DNA from: Acholoe squamosa
Taxonomy: Eukaryota > Annelida > Polychaeta > Phyllodocida > Polynoidae
NCBI GenBank assembly: GCA_949317995.1
Contig: OX439046.1
Span: forward strand, 60,057,774-60,121,773
Reading direction: 5' to 3'
DNA: 64,000 nucleotides
Shown here: positions 20,340 through 30,284 of the stretch, piece after piece
How the letters are laid out: the number at the start of each line of letters is the position of its first letter
Numbering within the stretch: position 1 is the first letter of the stretch
The notes under the pieces: model-generated
Seen by the model: the letters and a program-made list of their open reading frames with translations, nothing else
The model's database searches: none
Told to the model about the DNA's origin: nothing
Made by a program: the position numbers and the translations under genes

Positions 20340-23005
20340 GATAACGCCATTGACCGGTGAAGCTGAAGTCACTTTTCTGGAAAGTGCATTGCTTGGGCTA
20401 CCAGAGGTACCCTCCTGTACTGTGCTGAGCAGATGGACTGTAGCCACTCATGGCTATTTTGGTTGAAGGCAGAACAGGTAAAACTAACTCTCTAGTTTCT
20501 CCACTGCTTTGGCTTTCATGGTGATACGCCACTGTACTGGAGGAGGTAGACTATTCTGGACAGTGCACTGCTTGGGCTACCAGAGGTACGCCCCTGTACT
20601 GTGCTGAGCAGATTGGCTGTAGCCAGCCCATGGCTATTTTGGTTGAAGGCGGAACAAGTAAAACTAACTCTCTAGTTTCTCCACTGCTTTGGCTTTCATG
20701 GTGATACGCCACTGTACTGGAGGAGGTAGACTATTCTGGACAGTGCACTGCTTGGGCTACCAGAGGTACGCCCCTGTACTGTGCTGAGCAGATTGGCTGT
20801 AGCCAGCCCATGGCTATTTTGGTTGAAGGCGGAACAAGTAAATCTAACTCTCTAGTTTCTCCACTGCTTTGGCTTTCATGGTGATACGCCACTGTACTGG
20901 AGGAGGTAGACTATTCTGGACAGTGCACTGCTTGGGCTACCAGAGGTACGCCCCTGTACTGTGCTGAGCAGATTGGCTGTAGCCAGCCCATGGCTATTTT
21001 GGTTGAAGGCGGAACAAGTAAAACTAACTCTCTAGTTTCTCCACTGCTTTGGCTTTCATGGTGATACGCCACTGTACTGGAGGAGGTAGACTATTCTGGA
21101 CAGTGCACTGCTTGGGCTACCAGAGGTACGCCCCTGTACTGTGCTGAGCAGATTGGCTGTAGCCAGCCCATGGCTATTTTGGTCGAAGGCAGAACAAGTA
21201 AAACTAACTCTCTAGTTTCTCCACTGCTTTGGCTTTCATGGTGATACGCCACTGTACTGGAGGAGGTAGACTATTCTGGACAGTGCACTGCTTGGGCTAC
21301 CAGAGGTACGCCCCTGTACTGTGCTGAGCAGATTGGCTGTAGCCAGCCCATGGCTATTTTGGTTGAAGGCGGAACAAGTAAAACTAACTCTCTAGTTTCT
21401 CCACTGCTTTGGCTTTCATGGTGATACGCCACTGTACTGGAGGAGGTAGACTATTCTGGACAGTGCACTGCTTGGGCTACCAGAGGTACGCCCCTGTACT
21501 GTGCTGAGCAGATTGGCTGTAGCCAGCCCATGGCTATTTTGGTTGAAGGCGGAACAAGTAAATCTAACTCTCTAGTTTCTCCACTGCTTTGGCTTTCATG
21601 GTGATACGCCACTGTACTGGAGGAGGTAGACTATTCTGGACAGTGCACTGCTTGGGCTACCAGAGGTACGCCCCTGTACTGTGCTGAGCAGATTGGCTGT
21701 AGCCAGCCCATGGCTATTTTGGTTGAAGGCGGAACAAGTAAAACTAACTCTCTAGTTTCTCCACTGCTTTGGCTTTCATGGTGATACGCCACTGTACTGG
21801 AGGAGGTAGACTATTCTGGACAGTGCACTGCTTGGGCTACCAGAGGTACGCCCCTGTACTGTGCTGAGCAGATTGGCTGTAGCCTGCCCATGGCTATTTT
21901 GGTTGAAGGCGGAACAAGTAAATCTAACTCTCTAGTTTCTCCACTGCTTTGGCTTTCATGGTGATACGCCACTGTACTGGAGGAGGTAGACTATTCTGGA
22001 CAGTGCACTGCTTGGGCTACCAGAGGTACGCCCCTGTACTGTGCTGAGCAGATTGGCTGTAGCCTGCCCATGGCTATTTTGGTCGAAGGCGGAACAGGTA
22101 AAACTAACTCTCTAGTTTCTCCACTGCTTTGGCTTTCATGGTGATACGCCACTGTACTGGAGGAGGTAGACTATTCTGGACAGTGCACTGCTTGGGCTAC
22201 CAGAGGTACGCCCCTGTACTGTGCTGAGCAGATTGGCTGTAGCCTGCCCATGGCTATTTTGGTCGAAGGCGGAACAAGTAAAACTAACTCTCTAGTTTCT
22301 CCACTGCTTTGGCTTTCATGGTGATACACCACTGTACTGGAGGAGGTAGACTATTCTGGACAGTGCACTGCTTGGGCTACCAGAGGTACGCCCCTGTACT
22401 GTGCTGAGCAGATTGGCTGTAGCCAGCCCATGGCTATTTTGGTTGAAGGCGGAACAAGTAAAACTAACTCTCTAGTCTTCCACTGCTTTGGCTTACATGG
22501 TGATACGCCACTGTACTGGAGGAGGTAGACTATTCTGGACAGTGCACTGCTTGGGCTACCAGAGGTACGCCCCTGTACTGTGCTGAGCAGATTGGCTGTA
22601 GCCAGCCCATGGCTATTTTGGTCGAAGGCGGAACAGGTAAAACTAACTCTCTAGTTTCTCCACTGCTTTGGCTTTCATGGTGATACGCCACTGTACTGGA
22701 GGAGGTAGACTATTCTGGACAGTGCACTGCCTGGGCTACCAGAGGTACGCCCCTGTACTGTGCTGAGCAGATTGGCTGTAGCCAGCCCATGGCTATTTTG
22801 GTTGAAGGCGGAACAAGTAAAACTAACTCTCTAGTTTCTCCACTGCTTTGGCTTTCATGGTGATACGCCACTGTACTGGAGGAGGTAGACTATTCTGGAC
22901 AGTGCACTGCTTGGGCTACCAGAGGTACGCCCCTGTACTGTGCTGAGCAGATTGGCTGTAGCCTGCCCATGGCTATTTTTGGTTGAAGGCAGAACAGGTA
23001 AAACT
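20340..23005 (+). repeat. 180-bp tandem repeat, 15 copies
   Basis: Fifteen head-to-tail units; the phrase CAGAGGTACGCCCCTGTACT recurs every 180 bases (179 in one copy near 22480). The first unit (from 20340) and the last (to about 23005) are diverged; the inner ones differ by only a few bases each, a sign of recent amplification or homogenisation. Each unit has stops in all three forward frames. Each carries GAACAAGTAAAAC or GAACAGGTAAAAC, a splice-donor-like sequence. Confidence 0.95.
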
Positions 23006-24236
23006 CTCGTTTATCCTCTGCTTTGGCTTTGAATTTACACGTCTGAGAGTTTCTTAGTTATTCTGAATTAAAAACTCTCTGAGAGCAAATACAGCGTTAG
23101 ACTTAGCTGTTTTCTCAAGCTGAGGCTAGGGATGGTTTGTATGGAATTAAATTTTGCTGTGTTAGTTTTAATTCAGCAGTTTCAGAAAAGAATTTTCATG
23201 CGTTTATTGAAGTTTCTATACTTTTAAAATTGATTTGTCCTAGCTTCAGAAAGATTTCTGCACACCGAATTTTGACAGCCAATCACAGCCCTTGAAGGTA
23301 ACTGGGTTCGATTCCTAGCATAACCAACACAAAACATAATGCTGGTGCAAAGGGACAGATTGGTTATGGTCCCACCTGCAATTGCTGTGATGAGCTATCA
23401 GTTTCCCCCTGACTTTAGAGAGGTTTTCATAACATATTGCATTATTTTGAATTTACTAGTCTGAGAGTAAATTCTCAGTTGGACATTTCTGTCAGCTTAG
23501 GCTAGGTATTTATTGCTTGAGTTTCTTTGACATCAATGGTCTCAGAAAACTTTTCTCTCACCTTTGTAAAAAAAGGCTCTGCCTGCAGAAACATTTTCAT
23601 TGGATATTGTGTTATTTTGGATTTAATAGTGAGAGTCTCTAAGAACTAATACTCATTCAGACTTTGATATTTATATCAGTTTAGGCTAGGTAGGCTTTCA
23701 TAGCATCTTGCCAGTTTTATATACTAGTTTGAGAGTTTCTAAAAGTAAATACTCAGTCAGACATTTTTGTTAACTTAGGATAGGTATTTATTATTTAAGA
23801 TTCTTAAGCTTTATTGGTCTCAGAAAACATTTCTCCCACCTTTGTAGAAAAGGCACTGCCTATGGAAACATTTTTATTGGATATTGCGTTATTTTGGATT
23901 TAATAGTGTGATAGTCTCTAAGGGTAAGTACTCAGTCAGATTTTGATATTTATATCAGTTTAGGCTAGGTAGGCTTTCAATATTACTGAAAATTGTTGTG
24001 TCAGTTGGGATTTAGTGGTCTTAGAATAGCTTTCTTATAACTTTATGAAAGTTTCAATTGTCTAAAGTTTTCTGTTAGCTTTAGAAACTTGACTGTGACC
24101 TCTACTGAGTTATTCTGAATTTAGAACTCTCAGAAATGTTTTTTGAGATTAAACACAGAGTTGGATTTACAAGGGACTAATATTTAAGTTGTCCTGATAT
24201 TACATATGTGTTAGTTGTGGTTTGTCTACAAAATAA
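23006..24236. other. Intron-like degenerate repeats, no gene
   Basis: Continues the roughly 200-bp degenerate family seen at 19.5-20.3 kb (phrases such as TTAGGCTAGGTAGGCTTTCA near 23680 and 23960). A GGTTCGATTCC box near 23307 could be a tRNA-type B box, but no tRNA folds around it. No ORF is supported. The 13 bases AAGGGACTAATAT at about 24172 recur at about 24245, at the broken end of the DIRS remnant. Confidence 0.45.
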
Positions 24237-25022
24237 TTACAACAAAGGGACTAATATCAAATTATTTTGATTGTTTGGTTTGTCAACTTTCTGTGAGTCG
24301 AATGTCCACTGTAGGCCCTGGAATTGCCTATCGCTTGGCCTAATCATAATAGAGCGGTACGCTGCGGAAATGTCTGTGACTGCCATGAACATACCGGGTC
24401 GGAGCACCTTGGTCACATCATCGATGCTAGTGTAAATAAAGTGGTGGAATGTCTCGTTCATGTGTGAATTAATAGATAGACCTTCTGGTCTACTGGCGTC
24501 CGTTACCGGTCTATAACCGCCATCTCTTTTCTCAACCGCACCTAAGGCGTGGATGCAAGTAGGTGCTGCTGTGACTATAGACAATTTGCCTTGGTCTACT
24601 TCTGTCTTTAGCAGGTTATCAATGAAGTTCCTTGCTTCTTGGGGTACATAGTTCTTAGTGCTATACTCACTAATATGTGTGTTTGGGTCCACTACTTTAA
24701 ACCCGTGCATTATGCCGTCCATTAGGAATGCGGCGTCATAATCCCAACCATTTGTACCATAAACTGAATTAGGGCCTCCACTAAGCATTGATAACCAGCC
24801 TGCGGGTTTCATTTGAGATCTGACCCCTTTTAGGATATGGGTGGAGTTAATATCCCACAATGGAGCATAGCTTACATAAATTGACAATAATTCTGATATG
24901 TCCGAAGTACACACAAGCGAGTCTCTATCACAATAAATGTCTGGTAAATTGTCGGTTGTTACATTGACCACGGAACCGTAGGAATCCGGAATATCATGGG
25001 CACCGTCAATATTATTTGTACA
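24237..25022 (-). pseudogene. pol: Truncated reverse transcriptase of the DIRS-like remnant
   Basis: Starts directly after the gag TGA in the same frame, with no ATG early on. It contains GGYRPVTDASRPEGLSINSH and FMAVTDISAAYRSIMIRPSD (first catalytic Asp), then QFQGLQW, where sequence similarity ends near 24290. The YxDD box, RNase H and recombinase are absent. The last residues are read from flanking DNA. Confidence 0.8.
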
Positions 25023-25904
25023 TCAAGATACGCGGGAGTGGATCGGTGGTGCGAAAAAGGTTGACCCCCCTCCCGCATTATTGTTTGCTCCACTGCTTGT
25101 GGTTGTTGGTTGATTTTTGCACCCCCCTTTTGCTGGGTGGGGGCCCTTACACACCGCGCATACGTGTTGCCTGTTACATGGGTTATACCAACATCTAGTG
25201 AAATTGAACAAAGCACAAACATCCGTAGGGCAATGGATTCTGTTTTGAGTAGAGGGGCCTTTACCTTTAGTGCCTTGTTTGTTACCTGCTTTTAATCTGG
25301 CTAATTCAGCCTTCAAATCCTGTACCACCTGTAGGTTATCGGAGCCCAAATTATCAGAGACTGATGCGTGCTCAGCTGTCTGAAATCCGGGTAACTCCCC
25401 TGAAATCACTCTAGTAGTGAGATCGTGCTCATATTTAGCTAGTGCACTCGAGGTATAAGTGGCATTGAGGCCCTTCCTAGCTACGAATCTCATATGGTCA
25501 CCATAACTTTTTGCAGACCACTGTGGTAAATTAGCAATAGCTAACTTCTCCTGGACACATGTCATACCATATATTAGCTCTCTGTATGTCATATCAGAGT
25601 AGACTTTGTCAGTGGGAATGTGGTAATCTGGCCTTAACCAGTGTTGTGACCTCTTTTTCTTAGAAGCTTCACCTATCTTAAATAAAGTGGATAACAAGTC
25701 ACCTTGGTCCTTTGCATCCAGGTAGCCGGCAAGGTCCCCCTCCACGCCCATATTCTCAGCTGTCAGGCCTGCAGTTGATAATCCAGCCTGGATGGTAGCA
25801 GAGGGGGGAAGCTTGGGTGGTGTGATCCTGTGTTGTTGATGTTGTGTGTCAGGCAAAGACCCAGTGTAGGGTGTCCCATCCAAGTAACTCAAACTTTCGG
25901 TCAT
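25023..25904 (-). CDS. gag: Gag-like protein of the DIRS-like remnant
   Basis: 293 residues from an ATG that lies inside the terminal repeat. A C-terminal Cys/His cluster (HCPTDVCALFNFTRCWYNPC, then HVCAVCKGPHPAKGGC) matches DIRS-type Gag zinc regions. It ends with TGA at 25025-25023; the frame then stays open straight into the RT. Intact as an ORF although the element is broken further on. Confidence 0.8.
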   Translation of the reverse strand: MTESLSYLDGTPYTGSLPDTQHQQHRITPPKLPPSATIQAGLSTAGLTAENMGVEGDLAGYLDAKDQGDLLSTLFKIGEASKKKRSQHWLRPDYHIPTDKVYSDMTYRELIYGMTCVQEKLAIANLPQWSAKSYGDHMRFVARKGLNATYTSSALAKYEHDLTTRVISGELPGFQTAEHASVSDNLGSDNLQVVQDLKAELARLKAGNKQGTKGKGPSTQNRIHCPTDVCALFNFTRCWYNPCNRQHVCAVCKGPHPAKGGCKNQPTTTSSGANNNAGGGSTFFAPPIHSRVS

Positions 25905-26019
25905 TAATTTTTTTTAAAACCCCGGAAAAATAAGGGCCATATGAAAACCAAATATGCAGCTGCACTACCAGAGAAACCTCTGTCAAGGAACTAATAGATA
26001 GTTACTCACACAGAGGAAT
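25894..26019 (-). repeat. 126-bp terminal repeat of the DIRS-like element, copy 1
   Basis: Identical, in inverted orientation, to 28869-28994. It covers the outer end (ATTCCTCTGTGTGAGTAACT on the minus strand) through the gag start codon (ATGACCGAAAG). Perfect identity over 126 bp points to a recent event. Confidence 0.9.
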
Positions 26020-26229
26020 GAATGATTTGACACTCGGGACATGGTTTGGGTTGTTCAGGTCCTGAGGTCTGGTCAAATCTGATGCTAGAGCAGGTGTTTA
26101 AGGAGTGCATGGATAAAGTCTGGCCCCGAAAAAAATTGGGTACATCTGCAGAAGTCGACCACGTGCCCAATGTGTCATGTGATGAGACCTGATAATTTTG
26201 CCCTGGGCCTGACTCCTGGCCCTGGTTTG

Positions 26230-27740
26230 AGGTAAAATAGGCACTTCTTCACTAGGACTGAGTGTTGATTTGGCAATATGCCAGCCAGTCAATTCTACAC
26301 ATGCTCTAGGTGCTCATCTGGCACATTGCCAAATCAACACCCAGTCAAAGGGACTAAGTGCTGATTTGGCACAATGGCAGAAAGACACTCCCATGCTTAG
26401 TCTTAGTGTCTGTTTGGCAAATGGCCAAATGATGTTCTAGGCACTACGACTGAGTGCTTATTTGGCAAATGGCCAGAAAGTCTCTCACAAGCTTAGCCCT
26501 GGTGTCTATTTGGCAAATGGCCAAATGATGTTCTAGGCACTACGACTGAGTGCTTATTTGGCAAATGGCCAGAAAGTCACTCACAAGCATAGCCCTGGTG
26601 TCTATTTGGCAAACGGCCAAATGATGTTCTAGGCACTAGAACTGAGTGCTTATTTGGCAAATGGCTAGAAAGTCACTCACAAGCATAGCCCTGGTGTCTA
26701 TTTGGCAAATGGCCAAATGATGTTCTAGACACTAGAACTGAGTGCTTATTTGGCAAATGGCCAGAAAGTCACTCACAAGCATAGCCCTGGTGTCTATTTG
26801 GCAAACGGCCAAATGATGTTCTAGGCACTAGAACTGAGTGCTTATTTGGCAAATGGCCAGAAAGTCACTCACAAGCATAGCCCTGGTGTCTATTTGGCAA
26901 ACGGCCAAATGATGTTCTAGGCACTAGAACTGAGTGCTTATTTGGCAAATGGCCAGAAAGTCACTCACAAGCATAGCCCTGGTGTCTATTTGGCAAATGG
27001 CCAAATGATGTTCTAGACACTAGAACTGAGTGCTTATTTGGCAAATGGCCAGAAAGTCACTCACAAGCATAGCCCTGGTGTCTATTTGGCAAATGGCCAA
27101 ATGATGTTCTAGACACTACGACTGAGTGCTTATTTGGCATATGACCAGAAAGTCACTCACAAGCTTAGCCCTGGTGTCTTTTTGGCAAATGGCCAAATGA
27201 TGTTCTAGACACTACGACTGAGTGCTTATTTGGCAAATGGCCAGAAAGTCACTCACAAGCTTAGCCCTGGTGTCTATTTGGCAAATAGCCAAATGATGTT
27301 CTAGGCACTAGAACTGAGTGCTTATTTGGCAAATGGCCAGAAAGTCTCTCACAAGCTTAGCCCTGGTGTCTATTTGGCAAATGACCAAATGATGTTCTAG
27401 ACACTACGACTGAGTGCTTATTTGGCATATGACCAGAAAGTCACTCACAAGCTTAGCCCTGGTGTCTATTTGGCAAATGGCCAAATGATGTTCTAGACAC
27501 TACGACTGAGTGCTTATTTGGCAAATGGCCAGAAAGTCACTCACAAGCTTAGCCCTGGTGTCTATTTGGCAAATGGCCAAATGATGTTCTAGGCACTAGA
27601 ACTGAGTGCTTATTTGGCAAATGGCCAGAAAGTCACTCACAAGCTTAGCCCTGGTGTCTATTTGGCAAATGGCCAAATGATGTTCTAGGCACTAGAACTG
27701 AGTGCTTATTTGGCAAATGGCCAAAAGGTGACTCCAAAGC
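26230..27740 (+). repeat. 96-bp tandem array of NFI-type sites
   Basis: A 96-bp unit (phrase GATGTTCTAG recurs every 96 bases from 26431) made of two 48-bp halves. Each half has a dyad: TTGGCAAATGGCCAA in one, TTGGCAAATGGCCAG in the other. The first is a full match to the nuclear factor I site TTGGC(N5)GCCAA. From about 26411 to 27715 there are about 28 such dyads, roughly half of them perfect; degenerate versions lie at 26255-26400. No ORF. It lies between the two 126-bp inverted copies and next to the viral-type genes. Confidence 0.85.
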
Positions 27741-27901
27741 CTAGCCAAAGTGCAGGGTCAAACAAATTTTGCAACATTGCCAAATGAGATCCATAGCCCC
27801 TAAACCAGGTGCTGATATGGCCCAGCCATTTCAACATTGGACAAAGTAGTTCTATATATGCCAAGGAAAAACAAACTGACAAAACTTTTTTTTCTTTTTT
27901 T

Positions 27902-28276
27902 TTATTGCACACTAACAGCGAATGGATGGCTGAGTCGACAATTCTCTGCAACCATGTTACAAACATACATTGCCATCAAGCGATTCAGGGTCTCAATTTC
28001 TACATCAGTCAATGTGATTATGTCAATTTCTCTGGTGTAACATGCTGGGAAGTTGTAAAACGTTGGCCCACCATCAGCTTTCTTAACCAGTAAATGGAGG
28101 GGTTGGGACAATTCTGCCCCGAGACTGTTGAAGTCGTCACGGATCTCGTTCATATTTCTCAAGGTCATGATCTCATCCTCCGATGGTGTCACATGGTAAA
28201 ATTTGGTGTATAGTTCTGCCAATCTGGATCCTCGGTTGGTGGGAGGCCCAACGTCGGCTTCTTTGTTGTGTTCCAT
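27902..28276 (-). CDS. Small conserved protein, family A, member 1 (unknown function)
   Basis: 124 residues, intronless. A paralogue of the 132-residue protein at 31059-31457: they share FNSLGAELSQPLHLLVKKA / FYSLGGKLTKPVRLLVKKA, a GPxFYxFPAxY segment, and a C-terminal block ending YVCxxxxxNCxLSHPF. No known domain, signal peptide or membrane segment is evident. The stop codon TAA is embedded in the poly(A) signal AATAAA (27901-27906 on the minus strand). A TATATAAA box and E-box lie about 95-120 bases upstream. The real function is unknown; the pair may be virus-specific. Confidence 0.75.
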   Translation of the reverse strand: MEHNKEADVGPPTNRGSRLAELYTKFYHVTPSEDEIMTLRNMNEIRDDFNSLGAELSQPLHLLVKKADGGPTFYNFPACYTREIDIITLTDVEIETLNRLMAMYVCNMVAENCRLSHPFAVSVQ

Positions 28277-28370
28277 CTTGTCAAATTAACTGCCTTTTCT
28301 TAACTAGTATCTCAGCATGCCAACCATTTGTGCTCCCACCAAAGTTGCTGACTTCAGTTTTTGCATAGCT

Positions 28371-28396
28371 TTATATACTTGAGAATCACATGACCA
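28371..28396 (-). promoter_or_regulatory. TATA box and E-box of the 27902-28276 gene
   Basis: On the minus strand TATATAAA (28378-28371), preceded by GTCATGTGAT (about 28396-28387). The leader to the ATG at 28276 is about 65-70 bases after a normal start spacing. The leader segment (phrase CTCAGCATGCCAACCATTTG, 28311-28330 on the plus strand) is duplicated near 28728. Confidence 0.6.
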
Positions 28397-28625
28397 AATA
28401 AGAATTTGGGTCAGTCGGTACAGCATACTAGATCACCAGTCATGTGATCTTATTTGAATATTACAGCAGACAAAGTCACATGACCAAATTAGGAAAAAAA
28501 AAAAAGAATGAAAGGGTCACATTGTAAATCACAGGATAAAAGATCCAGTATATGAGCAATGACAGGAATAGCATCTAATGGCATTTCAATACCCAAACAT
28601 GTCACATGACTTGATCCGATATGAA

Positions 28626-28667
28626 ATGCAAATGAATCACATGGTGCATCTCTATACAGTATATAAG
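28626..28667 (+). promoter_or_regulatory. Orphan promoter: octamer, E-box, TATA
   Basis: ATGCAAAT (28626-28633), TCACATGG (28637) and TATATAAG (28660-28667) on the plus strand. No ORF longer than about a dozen codons follows before the inverted DIRS-like end at 28869, so the promoter may have lost its gene to that insertion or drive a non-coding RNA. Confidence 0.45.
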
Positions 28668-28868
28668 AAAAGACAGGCATAGCATCCTTTACACCTTCTC
28701 ATCTCTGAGGCTCAGCTGAAGTAACAGGTCTCTCAGCATGCCAAGCATTTGTGCTCCCACCAAATTGCTGAGTTAAGTTTTGCATAGTTTTGACAATCAC
28801 ATGACAAATTTAAAAATTAACATTTTTGTTCTAAATTTGTGTAAAAGATAATGTTGTCTATAATATCT

Positions 28869-28994
28869 ATTCCTCTGTGTGAGTAACTATCTATTAGTTC
28901 CTTGACAGAGGTTTCTCTGGTAGTGCAGCTGCATATTTGGTTTTCATATGGCCCTTATTTTTCCGGGGTTTTAAAAAAAATTAATGACCGAAAG
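28869..28994 (+). repeat. 126-bp terminal repeat of the DIRS-like element, copy 2 (inverted)
   Basis: Perfect inverted copy of 25894-26019, including the ATGACCGAAAG gag start, after which the sequences diverge. No gag follows here, so this is either the opposite terminal repeat of an element, a truncated second insertion, or a product of rearrangement. The 200 bases that follow hold no gene. Confidence 0.9.
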
Positions 28995-29201
28995 CTAAAC
29001 AAGTGCAGGCTGTATATAACAGGGAGTATATCTGGCATAGAAATTATGTTGTAGTCAGAAAACAGCAATGCATTTTACTTTTGTTTTGTTTTTATCATTC
29101 TTAACAATAACATGAAAAAAGTTGGAAAGGCTCTCTTCTCGTGCATTCCTCCTCGATTTGGAATTTCTGATGCTGAACTCTCTGTGCTTTATCTTGTAAC
29201 T

Positions 29202-29933
29202 CTATTTCCTCTGGAGAAGTGACCCTGGTTTACCCACATAGAACATGTGAAGTGCACATACAAGGGCATCGATTTGCTTTTCTCTTGGATATTTTATTAA
29301 CCTGTTGGAGCACTCAATCATGTGTTTTCCAGATATTGAATTTGGTAGAGAGATTTCCACCACTCTGGTATAAAGCTTTGGGAAAGCAGCCTCTGTAGTT
29401 GTTACATTGGTAGTTATTATCCCTGGAGGAAATTGCCGACGTACAGCGCTTCTGTACCTCCTGTCTAGACGAACTTCCAATGCACCATCAATGCACGGAG
29501 TCATGTCCTGTAAAACTCGGAGTCCTACTGCAAATACGTCATCAAAGAGTAGAGCTTGTTTATTCACAGCTTCTTCAAGCCAGAACTTGTTAGTGTTCTT
29601 GTTAGGATCAAGAGTTGCATTGGTGAAGGGACTAAGAAGAACTGTGGCAAGAATAGTCTTTCCACTTTCAGATTTACCTGACATCAGTAGGTATTGCTGA
29701 CGAAATTCTCCATTTGCCATGTTTATATAATGATCCCAGAAACCTTTTCCATTGACATCATGATTCAATCTGTCATGACCCAAGCGATCCTCTAAGAATT
29801 GAATGAAATCCTGTTGATGCATCTTCAGCTGCCCTAACTGAGACAAATCAAACTGGTTACAGAGCTCCTGGAGGATTTCCAGATTTGTCTTGAAGTTGGT
29901 ATAGTCAATCTCATATGATGAGATTTTTGCCAT
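29202..29933 (-). CDS. SF3 helicase, E1/large-T-like
   Basis: 243 residues, intronless. The superfamily 3 helicase order is clear: Walker A GKSESGKT (86-93), FWLEEA before Walker B ALLFDDV (127-133), a CIDGALEVRLDRRYR segment (147-161), motif C FPPGIITTN (168-176) and an arginine finger candidate in YTRVVEI (190). The 'DG...R-[basic]-[aromatic/His]...PP...TTN' arrangement is that of papilloma- and polyoma-type replicative helicases more than parvoviral ones. An origin-binding domain is missing: only about 80 residues precede Walker A. Likely role: ATP-driven unwinding at a viral origin, or a captured relic. All catalytic residues I can identify are present. Confidence 0.85.
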   Translation of the reverse strand: MAKISSYEIDYTNFKTNLEILQELCNQFDLSQLGQLKMHQQDFIQFLEDRLGHDRLNHDVNGKGFWDHYINMANGEFRQQYLLMSGKSESGKTILATVLLSPFTNATLDPNKNTNKFWLEEAVNKQALLFDDVFAVGLRVLQDMTPCIDGALEVRLDRRYRSAVRRQFPPGIITTNVTTTEAAFPKLYTRVVEISLPNSISGKHMIECSNRLIKYPREKQIDALVCALHMFYVGKPGSLLQRK

Positions 29934-30284
29934 TTTGACACAAATAAATTGATTTAAACAGCCTCTGAAGTACCCTCCAGTGAGTCTTGGGGCAGTGATT
30001 CAAAATCCAATTTCTCGGTCAAATAACAAGCATTCCAAATTAGATAAAAACAACTCATTCATTGAACCCACATGTAGATTGGGGTAACTTCTAGCATACA
30101 TTGTTTTTTAGCACTCTCCCATTCAAACAACCAGTCTGTTCAAGCCCACTTTTGGAGGTCTAATCATGTACCTTGCAAAGCAGATAAACAAGTGAAGTTG
30201 TGAAGATTACACTTCTATTATTCCCACCCCTCAGATTCCTATCAGACATATCAGACAGCACTATTGATTTTCATACTTTTATTT
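29934..30284. other. Intergenic gap, nothing assigned
   Basis: About 350 bases with no ORF. A poly(A) signal for the upstream-facing gene (TTTATT, 30278-30283, read as AATAAA on the minus strand) lies two bases beyond that gene's stop. Confidence 0.5.

Larger units (their letters stand above)
24237..26019 (-). mobile_element. Truncated DIRS-like retroelement (5' half)
   Basis: Minus-strand remnant with a terminal region (25894-26019), gag (25904-25023) and the start of the reverse transcriptase (to 24237). The RT breaks off after the first catalytic block; the rest of RT, RNase H and recombinase are missing. It is a different family from the element at 2165-7991 (Gag sequences are not alignable by eye). 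Its terminal 126 bp occur again, inverted, at 28869-28994. Confidence 0.85.

Noticed and set aside
20340-23005. 180-bp unit as an exon encoding a 60-residue repeat protein
   Set aside because: 180 is a multiple of three, but every forward frame of the unit contains a stop; gaps between acceptor- and donor-like sites are too short to be introns.
23285-23400. tRNA or tRNA-derived SINE around GGTTCGATTCC
   Set aside because: A T-arm can be drawn, but no matching acceptor stem, D-arm or anticodon arm was found nearby.
26230-27740. Possible CRISPR-like repeat-spacer pattern with dyads every 48 bases
   Set aside because: The sequences between dyads are themselves repeated; it is a 96-bp tandem repeat.
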